From Aeromonas piscicola (GTDB lineage: Bacteria > Pseudomonadota > Gammaproteobacteria > Enterobacterales > Aeromonadaceae), in contig NZ_CDBL01000032.1 of the NCBI RefSeq assembly GCF_000820005.1, forward strand, positions 752 through 64,751: a stretch of 64,000 nucleotides of DNA, given 5' to 3'. The notes under the pieces were generated by a model. The model saw only the letters and a list, made by a program, of their open reading frames with translations. It was not told the origin of the DNA and did no database searches. Shown piece after piece: positions 14,982 through 24,544 of the stretch; position 1 is the stretch's first letter, and each line of letters starts with the position of its first letter. Position numbers and translations under genes: made by a program.

Positions 14982-17900
14982 TTAACTGATACTGGTAGGC
15001 ATAGCTTTTACTTTAATTTCTATTTCTTTTATCAAATCAGTTCTGAATACACCACTACTCCTATATTCATCCTCTATCATTTTACATAACGCTACAATAT
15101 TATCCCCACCAATCATTTGGCATGAGCCTTTCAATCTATGAATATAGTGCAGTACACCATCAAGATCACCATTATTAATACAACCAGTTATACTTTCCAG
15201 ATCTTTTATATTACACTCCATAAATTGACCATATAATGCAACTTTCCAATCTGATGGATTTTCTCTGACCTTGGTAATATTGTTCAAAGACATTGAATCA
15301 AAATATTTATTTATTTGTGCTGCCATCACTGTCAACTTAAATGGCTTAAATAAGCAGTTGTCCATGCCCGATTCAATACATTTGTCAAAGTCTTCCTGCA
15401 TGGCACTTGCGGTCAAACCATATATTCCAATTGGCTTTTTATTTAATATCAGCTCCTGCTGTCTGATTGCGCGTGCCAGGGAATACCCATCCATATTAGG
15501 CATTTGGCAATCTGTGATGATCAGATCTACCGGCTCATTATTATAAATGGCTAATGCTTCGACACCATCACATGCAGTCACCACACGGTATCCCATATAC
15601 TCCAATTGCTTTTGCATCAAGATGCGATTTGCAACATGATCATCAACAACCAAGATATGTCTCTCTGTATTTATCTCTACACTAATATCAGGGGAAGCGT
15701 GAGAAATTGAAGTATGAGGTAACTCATCTTGACACAAGATGAAGGGAAGTGTTATGACAACACATGTACCGGACCCTTCTTTACTATTAAGTTCAACTTC
15801 CCCCCCCATTATTTGGCATATTTGTCTAACAATACTCAAACCTAATCCACTACCACTATAGCCTGATTGATAATTATTGTGTGCCTGACTAAACGGCTGA
15901 AACACGTCCCCCAGCTTCTCCTTAGGAATTCCAATACCATTATCAGTGATGGTAATAATGAATTTTTTATCTATTTGGTTGAGATTAACATCAACCAGCC
16001 CATTCTTAGTAAATTTTAAAGCGTTACCAACAACGTTATATATCACTTGCCTAAACCTGACAGGGTCAGTAAGAATAAAGCTCTCATCACCAATATCGGA
16101 AGAGTACAGCAGTCTATTATTTTGAGTTGAAGCAACTGCCTGTAATAATCCGATCGTAGAGTTCACTAGTTTGTTTAAGCAAGTGCTCTTATTATTTATG
16201 GTGAACTTCATCGCCTCAATACTCGATATATCAAGAATCCCACCAATAAGATCCAATAGAGCATCCGCAGCTTCTGATGCACGGTTCAATGAATCAGTAT
16301 CAAGCTGACCATTTTTTGCTTTTTGTAATGATAGCTCAATGAACCCAATGATGGCATTCATTGGTGTTCTGAGCTCATGGCTCATCACCGCTAAAAAATT
16401 GCTCTTGGCTAAATTTGCTTGTTCAGCTTTTTCTTTCTCTACTTCCAATTGAACTTGCAACGTTTTTCTTTCTGTCACATCAATTGAACCACAAACAATA
16501 CCTTTTATATTGTTATTGGCATCTTTGAATGGAATCACCCATTGATATATTTCAATAGCCCCTCCATCCAATTTTATGGATAGATCTCTGACGGACTGAA
16601 TCCCAGATGAAAGTACATCATTATAAATTTCATTGATACGATCTGTATCGTCAATTCTACCTGAGAATGATTCAGATATAGTTTTCCCAAGGACATCTTC
16701 TTGTTTAACACTTAATGCTGAAAGATAAAAATTATTACAAAAGATAAGCTTGCCACTATCATCTCGCACAGAGATTGGCATAGGTAGTCCATCTAGCAGA
16801 GTCTTATTAAAATAAAGTTCATCGAGTAACTTCCCTTCCAATTCCTTTTTATGCTCTAGCTCTTTATGCAAGTAGTAGCTTCGCATAAAATAAACTATGA
16901 ATGCAGAAACCAACAAGAAAAAGGCAGCAGTTAGTTCAGCCGAGTATCTTTCCCACAGAGTGAGATGAGGTAATGGATTATTTCTCCAGTTATAGGAAAT
17001 CCGGGATAAATCACTAGGAGGAATTGCTTTAATTACCTTATTCATGATTTTCAATAACTGCACATCAGATGAACGTAGAGCAAAAGAAAACTCTAATGGA
17101 TTATCACTAACTCGCTCCAAAAAAAGATATTTATCAACAAAATTGTTCGATGAAAGAAAATACTTGGCTTGATAGAGGGAGGTCACTGCACCATTGACCT
17201 TTCCTTCAGATAATAATCTAAGTGTATCTACGCCATTGGATACAAATATTATTTCTGTATTTGGATACCTCTGCCTGAATGTACTATAGTTGGAAATTCC
17301 CTCAGAGACAGCAATCTTCTTTCCAATAAATCGTCCACCATTATCGATGGACATCCGATCTGAGGTAAGAGCAACAATATCATCACGATTATAATTTATA
17401 GTGGAAGTGAGAGATGCCTCCATCACTTTATTTTGATATGCAGCCATAAGATCTACATCACCGGATATCACTGCGTTTTTTACTTCATCATCAGAATCAT
17501 AGGTTTTGATCTCAAAATCAAGACCACTCAAGCCTGTGATAATATCCAGCACATCATTGGCTATGCCAACTGGCTTTCCTTCATGCCCAATAAATGTGTA
17601 AGGCACATTGTTTTTATTAATACCGACAATTACCGCCTTTCTCTCATCAATCCAGTTTAGCTCCGACTGTGATAATATATCATTGGCAGACAAGACCTCT
17701 GTGATTGCACCTCGCCATCGAGATACTATTGGGCCACGGCCATAGTCCTGCAGATTTAAAATACTTTTATTGACCAATGATAGTAGCTGAGGTACTCGCT
17801 CTGATATGAAAAAGCCAAAGTCCCTTGACTCGTGTCTGGCGTGACCAATAAACACAAAGTCACCAAATCGCTCCCCACTCAAATAATGTGTGGAATATAT

Positions 17901-18518
17901 ATCACTCAGCAGTATATCTGCATGACCAAAATAAACCGCATCCATAGCAGCTAGTGGTGATGAATACTCGACAAGAGCTGCATTAGGATATATAAGGTTG
18001 AAGATCTCATCATCAACAATTCCTTTTGGAGCGGCAACTCTTGTTCCATCAGGAATTAATTTATATTTATCCACCCGCCCTTTAAGAGTAGAAAAGACCA
18101 GCTTGCTTTTCAAAAATGGCTCGCTGAAGGTACCAATCAAGTTGCTATCTTCAATGTTAAACCAGCTGCCAACACTTAACATATCAATGTCACCAGCTTG
18201 CATGGCATTTTTCGCACTGATGTTATCGTTGTATGCCTTAATAACTATTTTTGTTTTCAGCTCATCGCCAATAAACTTTAATATATCAGCAGAGATCCCC
18301 TCAAAATCCCCTGTTGCTGATATTACCTCAAATGGCTCATATGAAGGCAAGATGACGCCTACATTCAATACTCTATTCCTAGATAGCCACTCATCTTCTG
18401 ATGGAGAAATAAATACAGGATCTTTTACCGTCAGTGTACGACCAACCAACTCTAGGTGCTCTACAGCAAATCCAGGCATTGATGCACATAAAGCAAACAA
18501 CATACTGAACCATTTCAT
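14982..18518 (-). CDS. BvgS/EvgS-like unorthodox sensor kinase
   Basis: 1178 aa, close to EvgS (about 1197). Order: signal peptide (1-18), two periplasmic Venus-flytrap SBP_bac_3 domains (about 45-270 and 290-515), one membrane span (about 527-546), a PAS domain (about 575-690), HisKA with H714 in MSHELRTPMNAIIGF, HATPase (DNGIGIPKEKLGDVFQPF, GSGLGLSIV), a receiver with D1003 (ITDCQMPNMDGYS) and an HPt with H1127 (HRLKGSCQM). This gives a full His-Asp-His relay to the LuxR-type regulator encoded six bases upstream. In Bordetella and E. coli such pairs control virulence or acid-response genes. The signal is unknown; the adjacent fimbrial operon is the obvious candidate target. Confidence 0.93.
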   Translation of the reverse strand: MKWFSMLFALCASMPGFAVEHLELVGRTLTVKDPVFISPSEDEWLSRNRVLNVGVILPSYEPFEVISATGDFEGISADILKFIGDELKTKIVIKAYNDNISAKNAMQAGDIDMLSVGSWFNIEDSNLIGTFSEPFLKSKLVFSTLKGRVDKYKLIPDGTRVAAPKGIVDDEIFNLIYPNAALVEYSSPLAAMDAVYFGHADILLSDIYSTHYLSGERFGDFVFIGHARHESRDFGFFISERVPQLLSLVNKSILNLQDYGRGPIVSRWRGAITEVLSANDILSQSELNWIDERKAVIVGINKNNVPYTFIGHEGKPVGIANDVLDIITGLSGLDFEIKTYDSDDEVKNAVISGDVDLMAAYQNKVMEASLTSTINYNRDDIVALTSDRMSIDNGGRFIGKKIAVSEGISNYSTFRQRYPNTEIIFVSNGVDTLRLLSEGKVNGAVTSLYQAKYFLSSNNFVDKYLFLERVSDNPLEFSFALRSSDVQLLKIMNKVIKAIPPSDLSRISYNWRNNPLPHLTLWERYSAELTAAFFLLVSAFIVYFMRSYYLHKELEHKKELEGKLLDELYFNKTLLDGLPMPISVRDDSGKLIFCNNFYLSALSVKQEDVLGKTISESFSGRIDDTDRINEIYNDVLSSGIQSVRDLSIKLDGGAIEIYQWVIPFKDANNNIKGIVCGSIDVTERKTLQVQLEVEKEKAEQANLAKSNFLAVMSHELRTPMNAIIGFIELSLQKAKNGQLDTDSLNRASEAADALLDLIGGILDISSIEAMKFTINNKSTCLNKLVNSTIGLLQAVASTQNNRLLYSSDIGDESFILTDPVRFRQVIYNVVGNALKFTKNGLVDVNLNQIDKKFIITITDNGIGIPKEKLGDVFQPFSQAHNNYQSGYSGSGLGLSIVRQICQIMGGEVELNSKEGSGTCVVITLPFILCQDELPHTSISHASPDISVEINTERHILVVDDHVANRILMQKQLEYMGYRVVTACDGVEALAIYNNEPVDLIITDCQMPNMDGYSLARAIRQQELILNKKPIGIYGLTASAMQEDFDKCIESGMDNCLFKPFKLTVMAAQINKYFDSMSLNNITKVRENPSDWKVALYGQFMECNIKDLESITGCINNGDLDGVLHYIHRLKGSCQMIGGDNIVALCKMIEDEYRSSGVFRTDLIKEIEIKVKAMPTSIS

Positions 18519-18524
18519 TACTAT

Positions 18525-19154
18525 TTATCCTTCAACATGCTTAGATATATCAATAAGCTCAGCTATATTGGAAACACCTAACTTTTGAAAAATCCTGGTC
18601 TTATAAGTGCTCACTGTCTTATTACTCAAAAATAGTTCGTTAGCGATTTCTAGGTTTGTTTTCCCTATCACTAAACTATTAAAGACGGTCAATTCACGAT
18701 CACTCAAACAAGATATTAATCCAGTCCCAATATTAGTCCTGCGTTTTAGCCCCTCTTCACCAAACACTGTAGGAAAGTAGGTAAACCCTTTCATTATATT
18801 TATAACAACTGATGGTAAGTTCTCAATATCTTCATTTTTTTCCATAAACCCATTAACACCAGCAGCATAACAGCGCATAACATATACATCGGTAACCATT
18901 GCAGACAAAACTAAAATTCGCACCGTAGGATTTGTTCTTCTAATTCGTTTGACTACCTCTAACCCATCAATATGTGGTAAATCTAAATCTAGAATAATCA
19001 TATCAAAATTTATTTTATTACTTTCATTAATTGCCTCTATCCCACTGGATGCTTGCATCACATCGCTATAGCCAGCTGAATTTAAAACATATTTCACAGC
19101 CAACCTGACTGCAGGGTGATCATCTACTATTAGAATATTTAAATTATTTTTCAT
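18525..19154 (-). CDS. BvgA/EvgA-like LuxR-type response regulator
   Basis: 209 aa. The ATG at 19154 is chosen because a G-rich ribosome site (GGGGGG) precedes it and the receiver domain begins at once (MKNNLNILIVDDHPAVRLAVK). The likely phosphoacceptor is D56 in MIILDLDLPHIDG. The C-terminal LuxR/GerE helix-turn-helix contains LSDRELTVFNSLVIGKTN and NKTVSTYKTRIFQKLGV. First gene of a two-gene operon with the unorthodox kinase (6-base gap). A TAGGAA-AA-TTCCTA inverted repeat sits 80-93 bases upstream and may mediate autoregulation. Confidence 0.92.
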   Translation of the reverse strand: MKNNLNILIVDDHPAVRLAVKYVLNSAGYSDVMQASSGIEAINESNKINFDMIILDLDLPHIDGLEVVKRIRRTNPTVRILVLSAMVTDVYVMRCYAAGVNGFMEKNEDIENLPSVVINIMKGFTYFPTVFGEEGLKRRTNIGTGLISCLSDRELTVFNSLVIGKTNLEIANELFLSNKTVSTYKTRIFQKLGVSNIAELIDISKHVEG

Positions 19155-19233
19155 ATACCCCCCAAAATTAACCGGCCAGAATGATACTACCTCTGACGCC
19201 ACACCAAGTATAAGACCAAGCCTATTGATGCTG

Positions 19234-19247
19234 TAGGAAAATTCCTA
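19234..19247. promoter_or_regulatory. Inverted repeat TAGGAA-N2-TTCCTA upstream of the LuxR-type regulator
   Basis: Perfect 6-bp inverted repeat with a 2-bp spacer, resembling the TTTCCTA-type half-sites described for BvgA. A further TAGGAA is at 19332-19337 and another in the pilin leader at 14668-14673. Candidate regulator binding site; assignment is inference. Confidence 0.4.
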
Positions 19248-19561
19248 AATAATTATTAAATGCCTATTTAATTAACAAGAAAAATAGACACTGAGACTAT
19301 TCAAGTCCTCTTTGATGAACATTATTGTTAATAGGAAGATATCACAACTATGAATGGTAATAGGTTGCATACAGTATAAATGCAAAGAAGCAATTGGTAC
19401 TTTAATCGCAAGAAAGCCTCCAGTACTTTTAATAAACTCTGGAAGGAATCCAAATTAAAATATCAACTTACATTAAGAATGTGTCATGTAATGTCAACCA
19501 AGATCATCTACAGTTTTACATATTGTTCTAAGCGACCAAGCCTGTGGTTTGCCATGCTGTG
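19248..19561. other. A+T-rich intergenic region between regulator and fumC
   Basis: About 310 bases with no gene I can support; short ORFs on the + strand lack ribosome sites and recognisable products. It contains one TAGGAA half-site (19332-19337). Composition changes to GC-rich near 19550, marking the right edge of the accessory block. Confidence 0.5.
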
Positions 19562-19596
19562 AGGGGCAAGGGATATTCCCTCGCCCCTTTTCTTTT
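19562..19596 (+). terminator. Terminator-like hairpin in front of fumC
   Basis: GGGGC-A-AGGGA pairs with TCCCT-C-GCCCC across a short loop (one A-C mismatch), followed by TTTTCTTTT. The T-run ends 15 bases before the fumC ATG. No + strand gene ends just upstream, so it is either a fumC attenuator or a remnant of the gene that once preceded fumC. Confidence 0.65.
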
Positions 19597-19611
19597 CGGC
19601 GGGAGGATGCA

Positions 19612-21006
<1,395 letters not shown>

Positions 21007-21027
21007 GATAAGGGATCACTGGACAGC

Positions 21028-21053
21028 AAAAAGCCGGGCATGCCCGGCTTTTT
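21028..21053. terminator. Bidirectional terminator between fumC and DUF1090 gene
   Basis: 26-base perfect palindrome built on AAAAAGCCGGGCA/TGCCCGGCTTTTT; serves both convergent genes. Confidence 0.92.
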
Positions 21054-21071
21054 CATTCTGCAATACGCCGT

Positions 21072-21464
21072 TCAGGGAGTGATCAGCTTGCTCAGCGCAT
21101 CCAGCTCGTTCTGGGCTGCCAGCAACTTGGTCTGGGCCTCTTCCAGCTTGGCCTGCTTCTTGGCGATCTTGTCAGGCTTGCCAGACACCCGCGCATTTTG
21201 CAGCTCGAGCAGCCGCTCGTTCACCTGCTCTTTCAGCTCGGCCACCCGTTGCTGCTGCTCCTTGAACAGGCCCGCATCGGTACAGTGAGCCTCGATATTG
21301 CGCAGCGCCCGCTCCAGCCCGGCAACCTGATCCGCGTTGTTGTACGCCTTGGCGAAGACCAGCTGATCCGCCACGGCCTGTTGCCGTGCCTTGCAGCCCA
21401 CCTCCTGACTGCCATAAGCCTGACCGGCCAACAACAGCATACTCATTCCGATAGCCTTCCACAT
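21072..21464 (-). CDS. DUF1090 (YqjC-like) periplasmic protein
   Basis: 130 aa. A signal peptide (MWKAIGMSMLLLAGQAYG) precedes a helical body with two Cys (VGCKARQQ, AHCTDAG) and a long heptad-like C-terminal coiled coil (EQQQRVAELKEQVNERLLELQNARVSGKPDKIAKKQAKLEEAQ). This is the DUF1090 layout of E. coli YqjC. The function of the family is poorly known, probably envelope-related. Convergent with fumC. Confidence 0.85.
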   Translation of the reverse strand: MWKAIGMSMLLLAGQAYGSQEVGCKARQQAVADQLVFAKAYNNADQVAGLERALRNIEAHCTDAGLFKEQQQRVAELKEQVNERLLELQNARVSGKPDKIAKKQAKLEEAQTKLLAAQNELDALSKLITP

Positions 21465-21624
21465 AACGACCTCATTCCTCTGTCATGTTTGATGGCTGCC
21501 TATCAGACCGCACTCGGCCAGGCGGGTCAAGCCGTGTGCCAACCGATACGACAGAGTTTGTGCAACATCACGCCAGCGCGGCCCCGGCGAGCCTACAATA
21601 GCGGCTTTCAGGATGGAGTCTTTT

Positions 21625-21978
21625 ATGAATCAACGAATTGTCATCATTGCCAACGGCGCCCCCTACGGCAGCGAATCTCTGTTCAACGCCCTGCGGCTGG
21701 CCATTGCCCTGGGCGAACAGGGCGGCGCCAGCCTGCAACTGTTTCTGATGTCCGATGCGGTCGGCGCCGCGCTGGCGGGCCAAGCCCCGGCCGAGGGATA
21801 CAATCTGCGCCAGATGCTGGAGATCCTGCTGGCCCAGGGCGCCATCATCCGCCTGTGCAAGACCTGTACCGATGCCCGCGGCATCACGGCCCTGCCGCTC
21901 ATCGAGGGGATCGAGATCGGCACACTGCCGCTGCTGGCCCAGTGGACCCTGGCGGCCGACAAGGTGCTGACCTTCTAG
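21625..21978 (+). CDS. ychN: DsrE/F-like protein YchN
   Basis: 117 aa, exactly the length of E. coli YchN. The ATG at 21625 has GGAG six bases upstream; an in-frame ATG at 21613 is less well placed. Nearly every block of YchN is present: IVIIANGAPYGSESLFNALRLAIALGEQ, LFLMSDAV, GYNLRQMLEILLAQ, LCKTCTDARGI (conserved Cys pair) and QWTLAADKVLTF. The DsrE/F fold is linked to sulfur-relay chemistry; YchN's own role is unclear. Confidence 0.95.
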   Translation: MNQRIVIIANGAPYGSESLFNALRLAIALGEQGGASLQLFLMSDAVGAALAGQAPAEGYNLRQMLEILLAQGAIIRLCKTCTDARGITALPLIEGIEIGTLPLLAQWTLAADKVLTF

Positions 21979-22112
21979 TGCATAGAGCGATGGGCGCAGC
22001 CGTTGACCTGCAACAAACCTGCGCCATTTGAAAACCTGTTCCCTGCCGTTAATGTCTACACTGTCAGTTAGATAACAAAGTGCGCGCCGCCATTTTCGTT
22101 CAGGGAACTGCC

Positions 22113-23195
22113 ATGAATCCAACCGAACAGACTCTGCTGGAGCAGATGCGGATCACAGAGTTCGAAATCGCCCATCGCAAGGAGCTGCTGCTGCTGGGTG
22201 AGGAAGATTTCATCCTGCTCGCCAGTTATCGCGTCAAGATTGAGCCCCACATAGATGCGCTGGTCGACAAGTTCTATACGCTGCAGACCGGGATCACCGA
22301 GATTGCCCTGCTGATCGGCGACGCCGATACGCTCACCCGGCTGCGGGCGGCCCAGCGCCGTTACATCCTCGACCTGTTCAGCGGCCTTTATGACCTGGAG
22401 TACGTCAACAACCGGTTGCGGATCGGGCTGGTGCACAAGTGGATCGGGGTGGAACCCAAACTCTATCTGGCTGCCATCAACACCCTCAAGGGGCTGCTCA
22501 TTGAGGATATCTTCACCCAGATAGAGCATGAGCAGAATCGCATCACCATGCTGACCGCCCTCGACAAGCTGTTTCTGTTCGACATTACCCTGGTGTTCGA
22601 GACCTATATCCGCAGTCTGGTCTCGGAGATAGAGTCATCCAAGGAGAAGTCGGAGATCTACGCCAAGACGCTGGAGGAGAAGGTGCGCGAGCGCACCCAG
22701 CAGCTGGAGGAGATGAGCCGGACCGACTCCCTCACCGGTCTGCTCAGCGTGCGCCACCTGCAGGAGAACCTGACCCGCACCCTGCGTACCTGCCAGCGCC
22801 GCGCCGAGCCCGTGGTCATCGCCTACCTCGACATCAACGACTTCAAACAGATCAACGACACCCAGGGACACCAGCGGGGAGACGAGATACTGCGCATCGT
22901 CGGCGCCTGCATTCGCAAGGTGTCTCGGGCGGAGGATTGCTGTTTTCGCTACGGCGGGGATGAGTTCTGCCTGATCCTGCCCAACTGCAACGAGGATCAG
23001 GCCAGGGACGTCTATCTGCAACGGCTGACCCACACCCTGACAGAGCAGCTCGGCGACGTGACCCTCAGCATCGGCATGGTGCAGACGGGCCCCATCCAGT
23101 TCGACGAGGGCAACAGCCTGATCCGGTTAGCTGACGAACGCATGTATGCCGCCAAGAAGGCGATGAAGCAGGTCAACCAGAAAGAGACCCACTAA
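22113..23195 (+). CDS. Globin-coupled diguanylate cyclase
   Basis: 360 aa. The ATG at 22113 has AGGGA upstream. The N-terminal globin-coupled-sensor domain (about 15-165) carries the proximal haem His H108 in VHKWIGVEPKLYL. A short linker and coiled coil (KEKSEIYAKTLEEKVRERTQQLEEM) leads to a GGDEF domain with an intact active site (YGGDEF, 281-285) and an RAED inhibitory site five residues before it. Predicted to make c-di-GMP under control of O2 or another haem ligand, with product inhibition, as in DosC-type enzymes. The 3' end overlaps the convergent MFS gene by 4 bases. Confidence 0.93.
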   Translation: MNPTEQTLLEQMRITEFEIAHRKELLLLGEEDFILLASYRVKIEPHIDALVDKFYTLQTGITEIALLIGDADTLTRLRAAQRRYILDLFSGLYDLEYVNNRLRIGLVHKWIGVEPKLYLAAINTLKGLLIEDIFTQIEHEQNRITMLTALDKLFLFDITLVFETYIRSLVSEIESSKEKSEIYAKTLEEKVRERTQQLEEMSRTDSLTGLLSVRHLQENLTRTLRTCQRRAEPVVIAYLDINDFKQINDTQGHQRGDEILRIVGACIRKVSRAEDCCFRYGGDEFCLILPNCNEDQARDVYLQRLTHTLTEQLGDVTLSIGMVQTGPIQFDEGNSLIRLADERMYAAKKAMKQVNQKETH

Positions 23196-24412
23196 CCCTC
23201 GCGGGAGCAGGCTTTCGCCACCTCGGGGCGCGGGATCCTGGCGCCCCACTCGTACAACAGAAAGGTCAGCATGCAGCACAGCGCCATCAGTATGTAGAGT
23301 GACTGTCCGCTCCATCGCTCCAGGATCCAGCCTCCCAGCACGGCCCCGATGGCACCGCCCAGCCCGGCCAGCGCACCGGCGCCGAAATAGCTCCCCTTCA
23401 GATGAGGGGGCGACATCTGATCGATCAGCACGTTGAGCAGCGGGAACAGGATCGTCTCCCCCACGCTCAGCAGCAGCACGGCCCCGATCCAGTGCGACCA
23501 CTGCGCGGGGTCCCCCAGCGCAAACAACACCTGAGCCCCCAGAAACAGCATGATGCCAAGCTGCAGCCGCACCTTTCCCGGCCAGCGGGCGAGCAGATGC
23601 AGCAGCGGGAATTGCAGCAAGACCACGGTCAGCGCATTGATCGTCACCAGAATGGCGACCAGTCGCGCCACCTCGGGAGTCTCGGCCCGCGTCAGATATT
23701 GCACCAAGGGTGAGTGAAACTGGGAATAGACCAGCACCATCAGCAGGTTCGCCATCACCAGCAGCAAAAATCCCCGATCCAGCCACAGCACCTTGATGGC
23801 GGCCCGCAGGCCCAGGCCGCCACCGCGCCGTGCTTCCTCGTTCAACCTGCGAAAGCCCCAGACGAAGGTGGCCCCCAGCAGCAGATAGCTGCCGGAGAGC
23901 AGCAGGAAGGTCTGCTGCTGGGCGCTGATGCCCAGAGTCACCCCAAGCAGAGGCCCTATCGCCGCCCCCAGATTGAGCAGGAAGTAGCGCATGTGCAGTG
24001 CCAGCTCGCGCGCCTTGGCCGAGGCGAGGCTGTCGGCCATCAGCGCCTTGCCCGGTGCATCTATGAGACCGGAGGAGAGGCCACTGCCGATCACCCCGAC
24101 CCCGAGCCAGAGCACTGAGTGGGAGAAGCCGAGCAGGCCGTAGCAGAGCAACGCGACCAGGCAGCCGGCCAGCAAGATATTGCGTCGCCCCAGCCGATCC
24201 GACAACCAGCCGCCGTAAAAACTGATCAGGGTGGAGAGCCCCGCGCTCGCTCCCAGCATGGCCCCTATGCTGGTGGCCGAAAGGGCATACTCCCGATAGA
24301 GCAGGATGGAGAGAAACGGCCAGACCATGTAATAGCTGGTGCGCACCATGAAGGTACCCAGGATCACGGTCCAGACCAGCGGGGGAAACTGCCTGAGGAG
24401 GGCCCACGACAT
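23192..24412 (-). CDS. MFS transporter (DHA1/MdtH-like)
   Basis: 406 aa from the ATG at 24412 (MSWALLRQFPPLVWTVILGTF), 7 bases after AAGGAG; an adjacent ATG at 24415 is possible. About 12 hydrophobic segments. The MFS loop 2-3 motif is GGWLSDRLGRRNILLAG. Overall resemblance is to drug:H+ antiporters of the MdtH kind, but the substrate cannot be read. Convergent with the cyclase gene. Confidence 0.85.
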   Translation of the reverse strand: MSWALLRQFPPLVWTVILGTFMVRTSYYMVWPFLSILLYREYALSATSIGAMLGASAGLSTLISFYGGWLSDRLGRRNILLAGCLVALLCYGLLGFSHSVLWLGVGVIGSGLSSGLIDAPGKALMADSLASAKARELALHMRYFLLNLGAAIGPLLGVTLGISAQQQTFLLLSGSYLLLGATFVWGFRRLNEEARRGGGLGLRAAIKVLWLDRGFLLLVMANLLMVLVYSQFHSPLVQYLTRAETPEVARLVAILVTINALTVVLLQFPLLHLLARWPGKVRLQLGIMLFLGAQVLFALGDPAQWSHWIGAVLLLSVGETILFPLLNVLIDQMSPPHLKGSYFGAGALAGLGGAIGAVLGGWILERWSGQSLYILMALCCMLTFLLYEWGARIPRPEVAKACSREG

Positions 24413-24502
24413 CATACTGCTCCTTGTTGCCCGTCGCACGGGGAGCCCATTGTTGTAACAGAGGGCTTCATAAGAAACAACTTTGCCGCCGAACAGGCAC
24501 AA

Positions 24503-24528
24503 AAAAGCCGACCCTGAGGTCGGCTTTT
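24503..24528 (-). terminator. Terminator of pnp
   Basis: 11-bp perfect stem AAAAGCCGACC/GGTCGGCTTTT around CTGA, 17 bases beyond the pnp stop. Confidence 0.9.
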
Positions 24529-24544
24529 CAACGGCACGGCAGCC

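Noticed and set aside
5753..19561. Integrase, IS element or att sites flanking the accessory block
   Set aside because: No such gene or flanking direct repeat was found by reading both edges.
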